Assembly: GCF_001064145.1 (NCBI RefSeq)
Contig: NZ_JVOJ01000037.1
Coordinates: forward strand, 1 to 61,607
Reading direction: 5' to 3'
DNA from: Sanguibacter keddieii
GTDB lineage: Bacteria; Actinomycetota; Actinomycetes; Actinomycetales; Actinomycetaceae
Length of the DNA stretch: 61,607 nucleotides
The notes below the pieces were generated by a model. It searched no databases. It was given only the letters and a program-made list of their open reading frames with translations, and was not told where the DNA came from. The position numbers and the translations under genes were made by a program. Positions 29,593 to 38,585 of the stretch are shown here, piece by piece (the first letter of the stretch is position 1; the number at the start of each line of letters is the position of its first letter).

Positions 29593-29630
29593 ACGGGTGA
29601 GGGGGTTCCTGCGGGAGCCCCCTCACCCGT
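29593..29630 (+). terminator. Hairpin terminator after secA
   Basis: A 13-bp perfect stem (29593-29605 with 29618-29630) around a 12-base loop, followed by TTTG, starts 12 bases after the secA stop and also serves the convergent gene. Confidence 0.75.
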
Positions 29631-29662
29631 TTGTGCATCCGTCGAGTCGCGCTGCTGGTCCG

Positions 29663-30154
29663 TCAGGCGAGTTCGAGGGCTGTCGTGATCCAGCGTCCGT
29701 GGTACTCCTCGAGGCGCAGAGCAAGAGCGTAGGTGCGCGACACGGTGGAGACGATGACGGCGGCCTCTGTCGTGCGCTCGTCGAGGGGGCATGTGCGCAC
29801 GTGGACGGGCCTCGTTCCACGCGCGCACGGAGACATGTGGACGGTCGCGAGGGCCCCGTAGAGGTCGGGCAGGAGCCAACGGCGGAGCTGGGGTGCCTGA
29901 CGAACGCCCGTGACGACCTCGACGATGGCGCGTGCGAGGTTCGCCGCCCACGGTCCGGGATCCGGAAGATTGTCCTGCGGGAGAGTGACGTAGTGGGTCG
30001 GTGTCGGCGACGTGGTGCCCCTGTCAACCAACTCGGGATCCTGGCTCCACCGAAAGGGGAAAGGCTGGAGCGGACGAGTGGGGATGGGCCTCGTGCTGGT
30101 CCGTCGTCTGGGGGCCTCGGAGGCGCGAGGCCGGGGCGCGATTTGGGTGCTCAT
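29663..30154 (-). CDS. Rv3235-family protein
   Basis: 163 residues from ATG 30154, overlapping the LysM gene stop as ATGA. A basic, Pro/Arg-rich N-terminus of about 50 residues is followed by a compact alpha-beta domain: PWAANLARAIVEVVTGVRQAPQLRRWL, then YGALATVHM and TAAVIVSTVSRTYALALRLEEYHGRWITTALELA. This pattern matches the Rv3235 family (DUF6459), conserved downstream of secA in actinobacteria. No enzyme motif is visible. Its coupling to a LysM protein hints at an envelope-related or regulatory role, which is inference. Confidence 0.75.
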   Translation of the reverse strand: MSTQIAPRPRASEAPRRRTSTRPIPTRPLQPFPFRWSQDPELVDRGTTSPTPTHYVTLPQDNLPDPGPWAANLARAIVEVVTGVRQAPQLRRWLLPDLYGALATVHMSPCARGTRPVHVRTCPLDERTTEAAVIVSTVSRTYALALRLEEYHGRWITTALELA

Positions 30155-30873
30155 GGCAGGTCCTGGGGGATGACGAGAGTCTGTCCGGGATAGATGAGAG
30201 CGGGGTCGTGAACCGACTCGGAGTTGGCGGCGTGGATTGCCCGCCACGTGGCGTCGATGCGCGCGTCGTCCGCATCGGGGTGTAGGGAGGCAGCGATCGA
30301 CCAGAGCGAATCGCCCGGCGTGACCGTGATTGAGGTGGGGTGAGCGGGAGCATCCGCGGCCGGTGCATCCTGCGCGGGCGCGGGGAGCGCGGCCGGAGCC
30401 GTCTGTGTCGCCTCCTGGTCGGGGGAAGTAGTTCCAGGAGTATCCGCCCATGTCAGTGAGACGGTGGGGGAGGAATGTTCCTGCGGTGCCGCCAGGGTAG
30501 CAGCGGCGGGCGCTCCGGTGACGAGTGCCGAGCCGATCAATGCGCTGGCTCCGGCGCGTGCCAGAAGCGACCGAGAGAGACGGGTGCCGCAACGGGAGAC
30601 GAAGAAACGTGAGGCTGCGCGCACCGCGGGCGGAGCAACGCGAAGAAGCGCGACGTGAGCGCACGCAGAGCATAGAAGGCTCCACGCCAGGAGCACGAGG
30701 GCAGCAATGCCGAGAACCCAGACGACGAGCGTCTCGGGACGGTCCGCGCTCAGTGGCGGCGCGAGGTGGGAGAGATAGAGCGCATCGAGGAGGGCGAGTG
30801 GGGCGCCGACGAGCCACAGGAACGCGTCGGTCAGGTGTGATTGGCCGGTGGTGGCCAGTGAATCAGCAGTCAT
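30151..30873 (-). CDS. Membrane protein with C-terminal LysM domain
   Basis: 240 residues. Two or three hydrophobic segments lie in the first 130 residues (about 18-40, 48-68 and 108-128), then a Pro/Ala/Thr-rich spacer and a C-terminal LysM domain (SITVTPGDSLWSIAASLHPDADD...IHAANSESVHDPALIYPGQTLVIP), which binds peptidoglycan. GAAGAG precedes the ATG. It is the first gene of a two-gene operon with the Rv3235-like protein. A consensus promoter with an inverted repeat in its spacer lies upstream, so expression is probably controlled by a repressor. Confidence 0.88.
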   Translation of the reverse strand: MTADSLATTGQSHLTDAFLWLVGAPLALLDALYLSHLAPPLSADRPETLVVWVLGIAALVLLAWSLLCSACAHVALLRVAPPAVRAASRFFVSRCGTRLSRSLLARAGASALIGSALVTGAPAAATLAAPQEHSSPTVSLTWADTPGTTSPDQEATQTAPAALPAPAQDAPAADAPAHPTSITVTPGDSLWSIAASLHPDADDARIDATWRAIHAANSESVHDPALIYPGQTLVIPQDLP

Positions 30874-30911
30874 GGTGAACTCTTCATTGAGTGGACGGAT
30901 TCGATGCGTTA

Positions 30912-30940
30912 ACTATCCGCTTTGTAGCGGACAATGTCAA
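30912..30940 (-). promoter_or_regulatory. Consensus promoter with operator-like palindrome, LysM operon
   Basis: On the minus strand TTGACA (30940-30935), 17 bp and GATAGT (30917-30912) form a strong promoter about 32 bases before the start. The spacer holds the inverted repeat TCCGCT-ACAA-AGCGGA (30916-30931), which overlaps the -10 edge and would let a dimeric regulator block RNA polymerase. Confidence 0.6.
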
Positions 30941-31002
30941 TATATGTCTGTTGATATTACCTAAATGTGATGTGCGGCTCATAAATGTGGCATTGTAGGG
31001 GC

Positions 31003-31569
31003 ATGGACATGTCAGCGTTTATTGCCGAGCTGGAAGCGCGCTTTGATGATGAGCGCGGTCGCGATCTCGATGCGCTCATCGACGAACTCACCGATGCTGA
31101 GCGTGCTTCGGTTACCCTGTCCGCCCGCCTGGCTGGTGCGGACGGAGACATCACGCTGGCGCTGCGAGGGGGCTCGACGATCACCGGCTCGGTGCTCGAC
31201 TCGACCCGCTCGTGGGTGCTCCTGCGAGGAAGCCTCGACGACAGCCTGATCATGCTCTCCGCAATTGTCGCGGCCTGGCCCCTCGGGCGTAGCGTCGCGC
31301 GAGAGGTCTCCGTACGAGGAGGCGTCGGCGTGGGCCATGTCCTGCGCGAACTAGGTGCGCGCGGCGTCGGAGTCGTCGTCGAATCCGACGGGGGTGACCA
31401 CCGGGGGATCATCGACGCGGTCTACGCGGACCACGTCGATGTCGCCCTGGATGGAGAGGCTTTCACCTATGACGGCCGGGATGAAATGGGTGGCATGACC
31501 GTGTCGCTGGCACTGGCGGGGCTTCGTCGACTCCGCGTGCTCGGCCAGCGATGGTCGGCCGACTACTGA
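31003..31569 (+). CDS. Conserved actinobacterial protein of unknown function
   Basis: 188 residues from ATG 31003 (ATG 31009 is an alternative), with TAGGGG upstream. The N-terminus is helical and acidic (FIAELEARFDDERGRDLDALIDELTDAER), followed by a mostly beta domain with short Gly-rich turns (LRGGSTITGSVLDSTRSWVLLRG) that recalls small beta-barrel folds. No signal sequence or membrane helix is present, so it should be cytoplasmic. I do not recognise a named family, though proteins of this kind sit beside the BldC-like HTH gene in related genomes. Its last seven bases overlap the end of that convergent gene. Confidence 0.7.
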   Translation: MDMSAFIAELEARFDDERGRDLDALIDELTDAERASVTLSARLAGADGDITLALRGGSTITGSVLDSTRSWVLLRGSLDDSLIMLSAIVAAWPLGRSVAREVSVRGGVGVGHVLRELGARGVGVVVESDGGDHRGIIDAVYADHVDVALDGEAFTYDGRDEMGGMTVSLALAGLRRLRVLGQRWSADY

Positions 31570-31775
31570 GAGTTTTCTGCCTTCTGACGCTCGCGCGTTG
31601 CGGCGTATTGATCCTGGATGAACTGCTCCAGGACGGATTCTTCGATCCGCCAGACGTGCTTGCCGCCCACCTGGATGGCGGGCAGTTCGCCGGAGGAAAC
31701 GAGGGCGCGGGTGGCTGACATCGTGAGATTCAGGGTCTCGGCGACGTCAGCGAGAGTGAGGAATCGTGTTGCCAT
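31563..31775 (-). CDS. BldC/excisionase-like helix-turn-helix protein
   Basis: 70 residues with the MerR/AlpA-type HTH: FLTLADVAETLNLTMSATRALVSSGELPAIQVGGKHVWRIEESVLEQFI. The wing IQVGGKHVWRI matches BldC-like regulators of actinobacteria and, more distantly, phage excisionases. No integrase or other phage gene is near, so a chromosomal regulator is preferred. It is divergent from the SAF gene across an A+T-rich gap of about 145 bases and could regulate it. The 3' end overlaps the convergent gene by seven bases. Confidence 0.85.
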   Translation of the reverse strand: MATRFLTLADVAETLNLTMSATRALVSSGELPAIQVGGKHVWRIEESVLEQFIQDQYAATRERQKAENSQ

Positions 31776-31920
31776 GGCAACATGCTATCAGTTGTGGTTG
31801 CTTCGTTTGATTGGTTTGAGTCGGCAATTTTTTACGCGTCATTTCACCAATCGGATCGGTTGGTTCCGATGAATAGTCGGCAACCTACCGCTTTTTCGAT
31901 CGAACGTGCATCATAGAAGC

Positions 31921-32556
31921 GTGAAACGCGTCTCAGCTTCAGTGTCGATCCCAACGCGCGCCCCCGGCAAGATGGATCGTCGATTCATTATCGGCCTGGT
32001 CCTCATCATCGCGTCCGTGATCGCATTCAGTGCCCTCAGCGGCCTCCTGCGGGGAGGAAGCCGCGTCTACACCGCGACGACGACCATCGCCCCGGGTGAC
32101 GCCCTCACCGCCGACAATGTCCGCGAGGTCGTCCTTCACGTCGACACCGCCGTCTACGCGCCCACGTCCGAGGCTCCCATGGGCTCCATCGCGACCCGCC
32201 AGATCACCCCGGGCCAGATCGTCATGCGCATGGACCTGTCGCATGGAGAAAGCGGAGCAGCTCAGGGTGACATGCTGCGTGTGGCCGTCACCGTCAGCGC
32301 TGGGCTGCCCGACGGCGTCGCTGATGGAACTCGGATCCGGCTGTGGACGATCCCCGCGCGCACGCAGGGACAGGCGGGTAATCAAGCGCGTGAGATCGAG
32401 GGGACCTTCACCTTCGTACGCCGAATCGAGGACTCGTCCCAGTCGCGCCGTGGCCAGCGGATCGAGATCCTCGCCAACGCCCAGTCCATGCCGGTCCTCC
32501 TCGCCGCGCAGTCCTCGACCGACGAGTTAGCCGCCGTCCCCGTGGGGGAGCCGTGA
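31921..32556 (+). CDS. SAF-domain membrane protein (CpaB-like)
   Basis: About 211 residues from GTG 31921; GTG 31906 and ATG 31972 are alternatives. A single N-terminal helix (about residues 20-40) is followed by an exported SAF domain (TATTTIAPGDALTADNVREVVLHV; IATRQITPGQIVMRMDL). SAF proteins of this size resemble CpaB/RcpC, a periplasmic part of Flp pilus systems, but no pilus ATPase, secretin or pilin gene is near. The gene overlaps the following CpaE/MinD-like ATPase as GTGA, so the pair probably acts together. Confidence 0.8.
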   Translation: MKRVSASVSIPTRAPGKMDRRFIIGLVLIIASVIAFSALSGLLRGGSRVYTATTTIAPGDALTADNVREVVLHVDTAVYAPTSEAPMGSIATRQITPGQIVMRMDLSHGESGAAQGDMLRVAVTVSAGLPDGVADGTRIRLWTIPARTQGQAGNQAREIEGTFTFVRRIEDSSQSRRGQRIEILANAQSMPVLLAAQSSTDELAAVPVGEP

Positions 32557-33740
32557 GCTCCATACACGGGGTCGTCATCCTGGCCGATCAGCGCTACGAG
32601 GCACCCCTCATCCAGGCGATTCAGGGGCGATCGGAGGCCCTCGCCATCGTCCGGCGCTGCGCCGACCTGGCCGAGGTCGTCGCCGCAGCCCGCGCCGGCC
32701 TCGCCGACCTCGCAGTCGTCGACGGATCCGACCCCGACCTGACGATCGAGGCCGTCGAATCGTTGCGCGCTTGCGGCATGGTCGTGGTCGCCCTCGCGCC
32801 CCATCATGAGCGCTCCCGCCTCATCGCCCTGGGGGTCGCCTCGGTCGCCGCGCCCGGCAGCCCAGACCAGGTCGTCAACTCTCTTATCGCGGCGACACGT
32901 ACGCGCCGCTCGACACCGGCCATGGCCTCGTCCGCGCCCCCACCGCCCCCTCCTCCCTCCGCTCCGGGCAGCGTTCTGGCGGTGTGGGGGACATCCGGCG
33001 CGCCCGGGCGCACGACCCTCGCCGTCGGCATCGCGACCGCGCTGTCCGCCCACGCTTCCACCCTCCTCGTCGATGCGGACACCGCCAACCCGTCGATCGC
33101 GCACCTGCTGGGACTTCCCGTCCACGCCTCGGGTCTGTCCACCCTCGCGCGGATGGCCTCGCGAGGCCCTATCACGCCCGCGGACACGCTCGGGGCATCA
33201 GTCATGCGCACCGAGAAGCTCCACGTCATCACGGGCCTCGTGACGCCGCACCGCTGGCGCGAAGTGAGCAAACCCGGCATCGAATCCATCATCGGGGCCC
33301 TGCGTCTGAGCGCCCGCTACTCGGTCGTCGATGTTGCGTCGACCTGCCTGGAAAAGGCCTCGCGCGGGGCCAGCCGGGATGACGCTGCCCTCGGGGTGCT
33401 GGAACGCGCCGATAGGCTCGTCATCGTCGCGCGCGGCGACATCGTCGGCATCAACCGGCTCTCCTTCCTGGCGCGATGGTGGCGCGAGCAAGAGCGTGAC
33501 ATCCCGGTCGAGGTGATCGTCAACCGCGTGAGCACCGCGACGATCGGCCCGCACCCGGTGCCCTCCCTGCAGGCGGCGATCGGTGCCTTCATGCCCGAGT
33601 GCATCTTCCACGTCGTCCCCGAGGACGAGGGCGTTGGACGGGCTTCCCTGCGAGGCAAGGCTCTGGGAGAAAACGGTGCGCGTTGCGACGCCTCCGACGC
33701 GTTGCAGGCGATTGTCGAGCAGTGGGTGCCTACACTGTGA
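32553..33740 (+). CDS. CpaE/MinD-like ATPase with altered Walker A
   Basis: 395 residues from GTG 32553 (GTGA overlap). Residues 1-115 resemble a degenerate receiver domain (DLAVVDGSDPDLTIEA; VVALAP). A Pro-rich linker (125-140) leads to a ParA/MinD-type domain (VLAVWGTSGAPGRTTLAVGIATAL; LLVDADTANPSIAHLLGL). In the deviant Walker A the usual GKTT lysine is Arg (PGRTT) and the N-terminal signature lysine is absent, so ATP hydrolysis may be weak or lost. The same form is seen in related actinobacterial proteins. Role unknown; possibly positions the SAF protein. Confidence 0.82.
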   Translation: MSSIHGVVILADQRYEAPLIQAIQGRSEALAIVRRCADLAEVVAAARAGLADLAVVDGSDPDLTIEAVESLRACGMVVVALAPHHERSRLIALGVASVAAPGSPDQVVNSLIAATRTRRSTPAMASSAPPPPPPPSAPGSVLAVWGTSGAPGRTTLAVGIATALSAHASTLLVDADTANPSIAHLLGLPVHASGLSTLARMASRGPITPADTLGASVMRTEKLHVITGLVTPHRWREVSKPGIESIIGALRLSARYSVVDVASTCLEKASRGASRDDAALGVLERADRLVIVARGDIVGINRLSFLARWWREQERDIPVEVIVNRVSTATIGPHPVPSLQAAIGAFMPECIFHVVPEDEGVGRASLRGKALGENGARCDASDALQAIVEQWVPTL

Positions 33741-33742
33741 CC

Positions 33743-34213
33743 ATGCGCGTCTACGTTCCCGCCGTCCTGTCCGACCTGTCCGTCCCGCTGCCGCCCGTGC
33801 GCAGCGGCGTTCTGTGCGTGCCCGAGACCGGCATGAGCGGCGAGGACGTCGAGGTCCTCGAGGACGACGCCATCACCGAGGCGGCGCTGTCCTCACTCGA
33901 ACTGGCACGCGAGACGGAGGGCGCGGGCGCCGCGCGCGTCGTCCTGGCCGTCGACACTCCCACCTCGACGACGCTGACCCCCGGCGAGCAAATCGAACCC
34001 CACATCTTCGAGGCCGCGGCCTTCGAATACACTTGGTCGGACGTGGCCGCGATCCTCGCGGACCTGCCCGACGCGTCGCCCGCTGTGCAGGCTGTGCTAA
34101 GCGCCGACACGCAAGAGAGCGCCGACGAGGCTGTGGCCGCCCTGTGGGAGTCCTCCCTGGCTTGGTTTGACCGCTCCGAGCGCCCCGACGTCCTGGCCCT
34201 GCACAAGGGCTGA
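33743..34213 (+). CDS. DUF6912-like protein
   Basis: 156 residues from ATG 33743, immediately after the CpaE-like gene. The start MRVYVPAVLSDLS and the central SSLELAR...RVVLAVDTPTSTTL fit the DUF6912 family of actinobacteria. It is acidic, cytoplasmic, and has no visible catalytic motif. The second half is helical (SADTQESADEAVAALWESSLAWFDRSERPDV shows amphipathic spacing). It ends three bases from the stop of the convergent sbcC gene. Function unknown; the operon position with the SAF and ATPase genes is the main clue. Confidence 0.7.
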   Translation: MRVYVPAVLSDLSVPLPPVRSGVLCVPETGMSGEDVEVLEDDAITEAALSSLELARETEGAGAARVVLAVDTPTSTTLTPGEQIEPHIFEAAAFEYTWSDVAAILADLPDASPAVQAVLSADTQESADEAVAALWESSLAWFDRSERPDVLALHKG

Positions 34214-34216
34214 CAC

Positions 34217-37200
34217 CTACGCGCGCACGCTGAGGGTCGATCCGCCCTCCGGCAGGGGGCGAACCTGGATCTGATCCGCGATCTGGGTCGCCATCTCCTC
34301 GACGTGCGAGATGACGCCGACCGTGCGTCCCGCGCAGCGCAGCGCCTGGAGCTGCGCCATCACCAGGCTCAGCGTGTGCGAATCCAGCGATCCGAAGCCC
34401 TCGTCGATGAACATCGTGCGCAGTTCAACGCCCCCGGCCTCGGCTGAGACGACGTCCGCGAGGCCGAGTGCCAGCGCGAGGGACGTGTAGAACGTTTCCC
34501 CACCCGACAGCGTGCGCGGGCTGCGCAGCGCGTCCGTGTCGTGATCGATGATCGCCAGGCCCAGGCCGGACTTGCGCGAGGCGGTGCCGTCGTCGGGGAC
34601 GGACACGAGCTCGTAGCGTCCCGACGAAATCGCCGCCAGGCGCGGATTCGCGGCCGCCAACACCTCCTCCAGGCGCGAGATGAGCACCCACGCCGACAGG
34701 GGAGTGGACGCCAGGTTCTCCGGGCCCGACGCAGCGGCGATGTCAGCCAGGCGGCGGATGGGGCCGGCCTGCTCCCGGGCGACGGCGAGCGCCTCCAACG
34801 CCCGCTCGAGGGAGGTGCGGGCGGCGTCCAGCTGCGCGCAGTGCTGCTCAAGGACGCCCGAGGCCCGGGCACTCGCAGCGGCGTCCTCCTCGGCTTTGCG
34901 GGCGGTCTCGGTGAGGGACTCGAGATTCGGCGCGGGCACCGACGCCGCGCGTGTCAGGCGTTCCGAAGCAAGCGCTTCGCGTGCCGCGAAGAGTGCCTTT
35001 TCATGCGCGGCCACGCGCGCCTCAAGGGCCTCGACCTGGGGGACGGGAAGCAGGAGGGAACGCCAGGAGTCCGCCTGAAGGCCCTGTTCTGTCAGCGCAT
35101 CTGCGAGGGAGCGGCGCGCTTGGGCGTGTGCGGAACGCGCGTTGTCCCAATCGGCGCAGGCCCCGGCCAGAGCCGCCGCCCGGTGTGCGTGTTGATCCAG
35201 GTGCGCCGCGCGCGCGTCGAGGGAGGCGAAGTCGGCGCGCTCAGCCTCCACGCGAGCCACAGCCGCAGCCAGAGCAGATTCGCGCTCCTCAAGGGTGGAC
35301 GCGAGGGATGCGGCGGACTCGCGGGCACCCGCGAGAGCATCCGTCAGTCCGTCGAGGCGGGTGCGCTCCTGCGCGAGGGCCGCCTCGATCTCGGTGATCT
35401 GCGGGCTGAGAGCCTCGAGCTTCGCCACGAGCTCGGCGGCCCGATCCCCCTCGGTCTCGAGAGTCGGAGTGGGGGCGCCGGCCACCTCGTTGAGCTGGGC
35501 GATACGGCGCACGAGGTCCTGGTGGTGCGCCTGCGCATCCCGCAGCGCGTTCTCTGCGCGGTCTCGCGCATGGTCCAGCTCGGCGACCTGCTCCCGCGTA
35601 ATTTCCCCGTCCGCGGCCGGTGCCGGATTTGGGTGCTCAGTGGATCCGCACACGGGACAGGGCGTGTCATCTTCGAGTTCGCGTGCGAGCGCCGAGGCGC
35701 TCTGCGCAATCCACAGATCGTGACCGTCTGCCGCCGCGGCGTTCGCGAGCTTTGCGGCGACCGTGGCCTCGCGCAGCTCGTCCGACGCTCCGAGGAGAGC
35801 CGAACGCAGCAGGTCCGCCTGCATGGAGGCATCCAGGCGCTCGTTGATGGCACGCAGCGCAGATACGGCCTCGGGCAGGGTGTCGGCGTCCGCGCGCATG
35901 AGGCGCAGGGCCTCGGTGGCCTGCTCGATGCGCAGGGGCAACGCCTCGCGCTCAGCCTCGATCGACGCGATGCGCGCCAATGCCTGCTCGCGGCGGGAGC
36001 GCAGCGACTCGATCTGGGCGCGCGCCTCGGGCAGCGAGCGCTCAACGGCCAGCGCTTCGTCGAGAGAGCCGCGCGTGCGCGTCGCCTCGTCGCGCAGGTC
36101 CTGCGCCCGCTCGCCGAGAGCCGCCACGGCCTCGGGTGTCAAGGATGCAGGATCGATGGCATCTGCGTCTGAGAGGGCGGGAGACAGAGCCGCGACCTGG
36201 TCCCCTGCGGCCTCCAGACGCGCGAATGCCGAGGCCTCGGCCGCGTCAAGGGGCGACACGGCGAGTGCCCGCCGGGCCTGGCGTGCGCGCTCACGGTCCG
36301 ATGCAATCGATTCCTCCGATGCGGCAAGCTCGGCGAGCGTCGCGCTCGCGCGCGCGTGCTCCGCCTGCGCCTCTGCGAGGGCACGCCCCTCGGCGAGGGC
36401 ACGGGAGGCCTCGCGTGCTGCTGTCGTGGCCGCCTCGGCGACGCGAAGGGTCTGTGCGTGCGCCTCCCGCGCGCGCTCACATGCGTCGTCGGCCCAGCGC
36501 GTCACGGGGCTGGGGTCTTCCGAACCCGCATCCAGCTGAGCGGCCTCCTCGGCCTCGGCTGCGTGCTCCTCCTCGCCGGGTGCGTCCGTGTGCACGTCCT
36601 CGCTCAGAGCGTCATCGAGCGACCGTACGCGCTCGAAAGCACCGACCGCGGCGAGGCACCGCTCCTCAATGCCGCGCTTCGACGAAGCGGCCGCATCGAC
36701 GAGGGCCTTCGTGAAGTCCACGTAGATCTGCGTGTCAAAAATGTCGCGCAGGATCTGCTCGCGAGCATCCGACGTGGCGTTGAGGAACTGGGAAAACTTG
36801 CCCTGCGGGAGCACGATCGTCTGCAGGAACTGGTCCTTGTCCAGGCCGACGATTGCCGGAATCTCGTAGCCCACGTCGCGCGGACCCGACGCGATCGGCT
36901 CTACCGTGCGCCACCCGTCCGGAGCGTCCGGATCCTCCACGACCCGCGTGAGCGTCGACTTCGAATTACGCTGCGACTTCTTGCCCGCCGGGGTGTAGGC
37001 GGGGGTACGGGTCACCCGGTAGATGCCCGTCGCCACCTCGAAGACCAGGTCCGCCTCCGACGGGTCCGAATCCGAAATGTGGTTCGAACGCAGGCGGTCC
37101 TTCGACGCGTCCTTCGTGCGAGCCACGTCCCCGTACAGGGCGAAGGTAATCGCGTCGATGAGCGTGGACTTTCCCGCGCCCGTCGGCCCGTCCAGGAGGA

Positions 37201-37291
37201 ACAGGCCCGAGTCCTCGAAGGCCGAAAAGTCGACCGTGTGCTCGCCCGCGAAGGGGCCGATGCCCACAATGCGCAGCCACCGAATCTTCAC
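34217..37291 (-). CDS. sbcC: Exonuclease subunit SbcC
   Basis: 1024 residues from GTG 37291 (GTGA overlap with sbcD; AAGGAC upstream). The N-terminal ABC half has Walker A GPTGAGKST. Long Ala/Glu/Arg-rich coiled coils follow, with the zinc hook CPVC at residues 545-548, close to the midpoint. The C-terminal half has the signature LSGGETFYTSLALALGLADVV and Walker B MFIDEGFGSLD. SbcCD opens and resects DNA hairpins and blocked ends. Gene order sbcD-sbcC is the usual one. All key residues are present. Confidence 0.95.
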   Translation of the reverse strand: MKIRWLRIVGIGPFAGEHTVDFSAFEDSGLFLLDGPTGAGKSTLIDAITFALYGDVARTKDASKDRLRSNHISDSDPSEADLVFEVATGIYRVTRTPAYTPAGKKSQRNSKSTLTRVVEDPDAPDGWRTVEPIASGPRDVGYEIPAIVGLDKDQFLQTIVLPQGKFSQFLNATSDAREQILRDIFDTQIYVDFTKALVDAAASSKRGIEERCLAAVGAFERVRSLDDALSEDVHTDAPGEEEHAAEAEEAAQLDAGSEDPSPVTRWADDACERAREAHAQTLRVAEAATTAAREASRALAEGRALAEAQAEHARASATLAELAASEESIASDRERARQARRALAVSPLDAAEASAFARLEAAGDQVAALSPALSDADAIDPASLTPEAVAALGERAQDLRDEATRTRGSLDEALAVERSLPEARAQIESLRSRREQALARIASIEAEREALPLRIEQATEALRLMRADADTLPEAVSALRAINERLDASMQADLLRSALLGASDELREATVAAKLANAAAADGHDLWIAQSASALARELEDDTPCPVCGSTEHPNPAPAADGEITREQVAELDHARDRAENALRDAQAHHQDLVRRIAQLNEVAGAPTPTLETEGDRAAELVAKLEALSPQITEIEAALAQERTRLDGLTDALAGARESAASLASTLEERESALAAAVARVEAERADFASLDARAAHLDQHAHRAAALAGACADWDNARSAHAQARRSLADALTEQGLQADSWRSLLLPVPQVEALEARVAAHEKALFAAREALASERLTRAASVPAPNLESLTETARKAEEDAAASARASGVLEQHCAQLDAARTSLERALEALAVAREQAGPIRRLADIAAASGPENLASTPLSAWVLISRLEEVLAAANPRLAAISSGRYELVSVPDDGTASRKSGLGLAIIDHDTDALRSPRTLSGGETFYTSLALALGLADVVSAEAGGVELRTMFIDEGFGSLDSHTLSLVMAQLQALRCAGRTVGVISHVEEMATQIADQIQVRPLPEGGSTLSVRA

Positions 37292-38493
37292 TGCATGTCC
37301 TTTCCTCGAAGCCCCGCCCACACGTCCAGGGCGAGCTCGCGCTCCTGAGCGCTCAGCGACCGCCCGCCCACGGCCTCGTAAAACTCCTCCGTGACCTCGC
37401 GCGGATCGCGGGATGCGCGCACGGTCATCGCGGGAGCCATCGAGGGGGCCTGGGAGGGGCGGTGAACGACGACGAGGGCGTGCGGGTAGACCTCGCGGAT
37501 GCGCGGAACCATGCGCTCGGGGCGCGCATCGTCCGTGACCGTGATCGACACGTACGAGGCCGTGGTGGCCTCGTCGGGATCCGCGAGCAGCTCATCCATG
37601 GTCCCCTCGAGCACCGCGACGGCGCGCAGCGTCGGGATGGGAACCACCTCAATGTCGGTCACCGAGGTGGCGTCCGTGGTCACGAGAGTGACCGACTTGG
37701 TGGCCCCGGCCTCGGAGAAGGAATACGCGATGGGGGAGCCCGCGTAGCGAATCGGCACCGACGCCCCCGCGATGTCCTGCGGGCGGTGCAGGTGCCCGGC
37801 CGCCACGTAGTCCAGGCCGTGAGCCAGGGGATCCGCGCCCCCGAGCGTGTCGAACAGGTCCGCCGATACGGAAGGGACGCCGCCCACCTGGATGTCGCGC
37901 TCGGAGTCCGAGGTCTGGGCCCCCGTCACGAAGGCGTGCGGCATCGCGATGGCCGGGCGCTCGTCGCCCGCCTCTCGCCGGACCGCCAGGTCCGCGCGCA
38001 CCCGGCGCAGCGCGGCCGCAAGGACCGCCTGGTGGGAGCGGGGTAGGGGAGCGGGCAGGTCGGTTTCACCGCTGGGCTCCAGGTCCGACAGTGGCTGGCG
38101 CACGAGGTCGGGCTCCAGGTAGGGCATCGGGTATACGAGAGCGCCCCCGGCCTGGATGGGCGTGCCGATCGCCTCGGGGTCGGTCACCACGTGCAGCGAG
38201 GGGGTGAGCATGTCGGCGAAAAGCCCCAGGCGAGCCGCGCCGTCGTGGTTTCCCGACGTCAGGATGACCGTCGTGATCTCCGTCAGCTCGCGCAGGGCGC
38301 GCCGCATCCGCGCGAGCGCGTCAACGGGTGGAACCGCGCGGTCGAACACGTCGCCCGAGATGAGCACGGCATCCACGCCGCGCTCACGCACCAGGGCGAC
38401 CAGCCACTCGATGAACGCGTCCGCGCTGTCTGCCAGGGACGCGCCGTGCAGCGTGCGCCCCAGGTGCCAGTCGGAGGTGTGCAGAATCAACAT
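37288..38493 (-). CDS. sbcD: Exonuclease subunit SbcD
   Basis: 401 residues from ATG 38493, with GGAG five bases upstream; an ORF start 72 bases further up lacks support. Metallophosphoesterase motifs are intact: HTSDWHLG (Asp8, His10), ISGDVFD, LTSGNHD and later AAGHLH. It binds two manganese ions and forms the nuclease core with SbcC. The C-terminal capping domain is present. The start lies about 90 bases from the divergent amidotransferase gene. Confidence 0.95.
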   Translation of the reverse strand: MLILHTSDWHLGRTLHGASLADSADAFIEWLVALVRERGVDAVLISGDVFDRAVPPVDALARMRRALRELTEITTVILTSGNHDGAARLGLFADMLTPSLHVVTDPEAIGTPIQAGGALVYPMPYLEPDLVRQPLSDLEPSGETDLPAPLPRSHQAVLAAALRRVRADLAVRREAGDERPAIAMPHAFVTGAQTSDSERDIQVGGVPSVSADLFDTLGGADPLAHGLDYVAAGHLHRPQDIAGASVPIRYAGSPIAYSFSEAGATKSVTLVTTDATSVTDIEVVPIPTLRAVAVLEGTMDELLADPDEATTASYVSITVTDDARPERMVPRIREVYPHALVVVHRPSQAPSMAPAMTVRASRDPREVTEEFYEAVGGRSLSAQERELALDVWAGLRGKDMQ

Positions 38494-38585
38494 GCTCCCA
38501 GTGTGGCAGAGGGCGCCCACATCTGCGTCCGTCACACACGCTTGGAAGGCGGACACCTTCTGCATGCGCGCAGGTAGCCGATAGC

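Noticed and set aside
31563-31775. Phage excisionase marking a prophage or integrative element
   Set aside because: No integrase, att site or phage gene is near. The wing sequence fits chromosomal BldC-like regulators.
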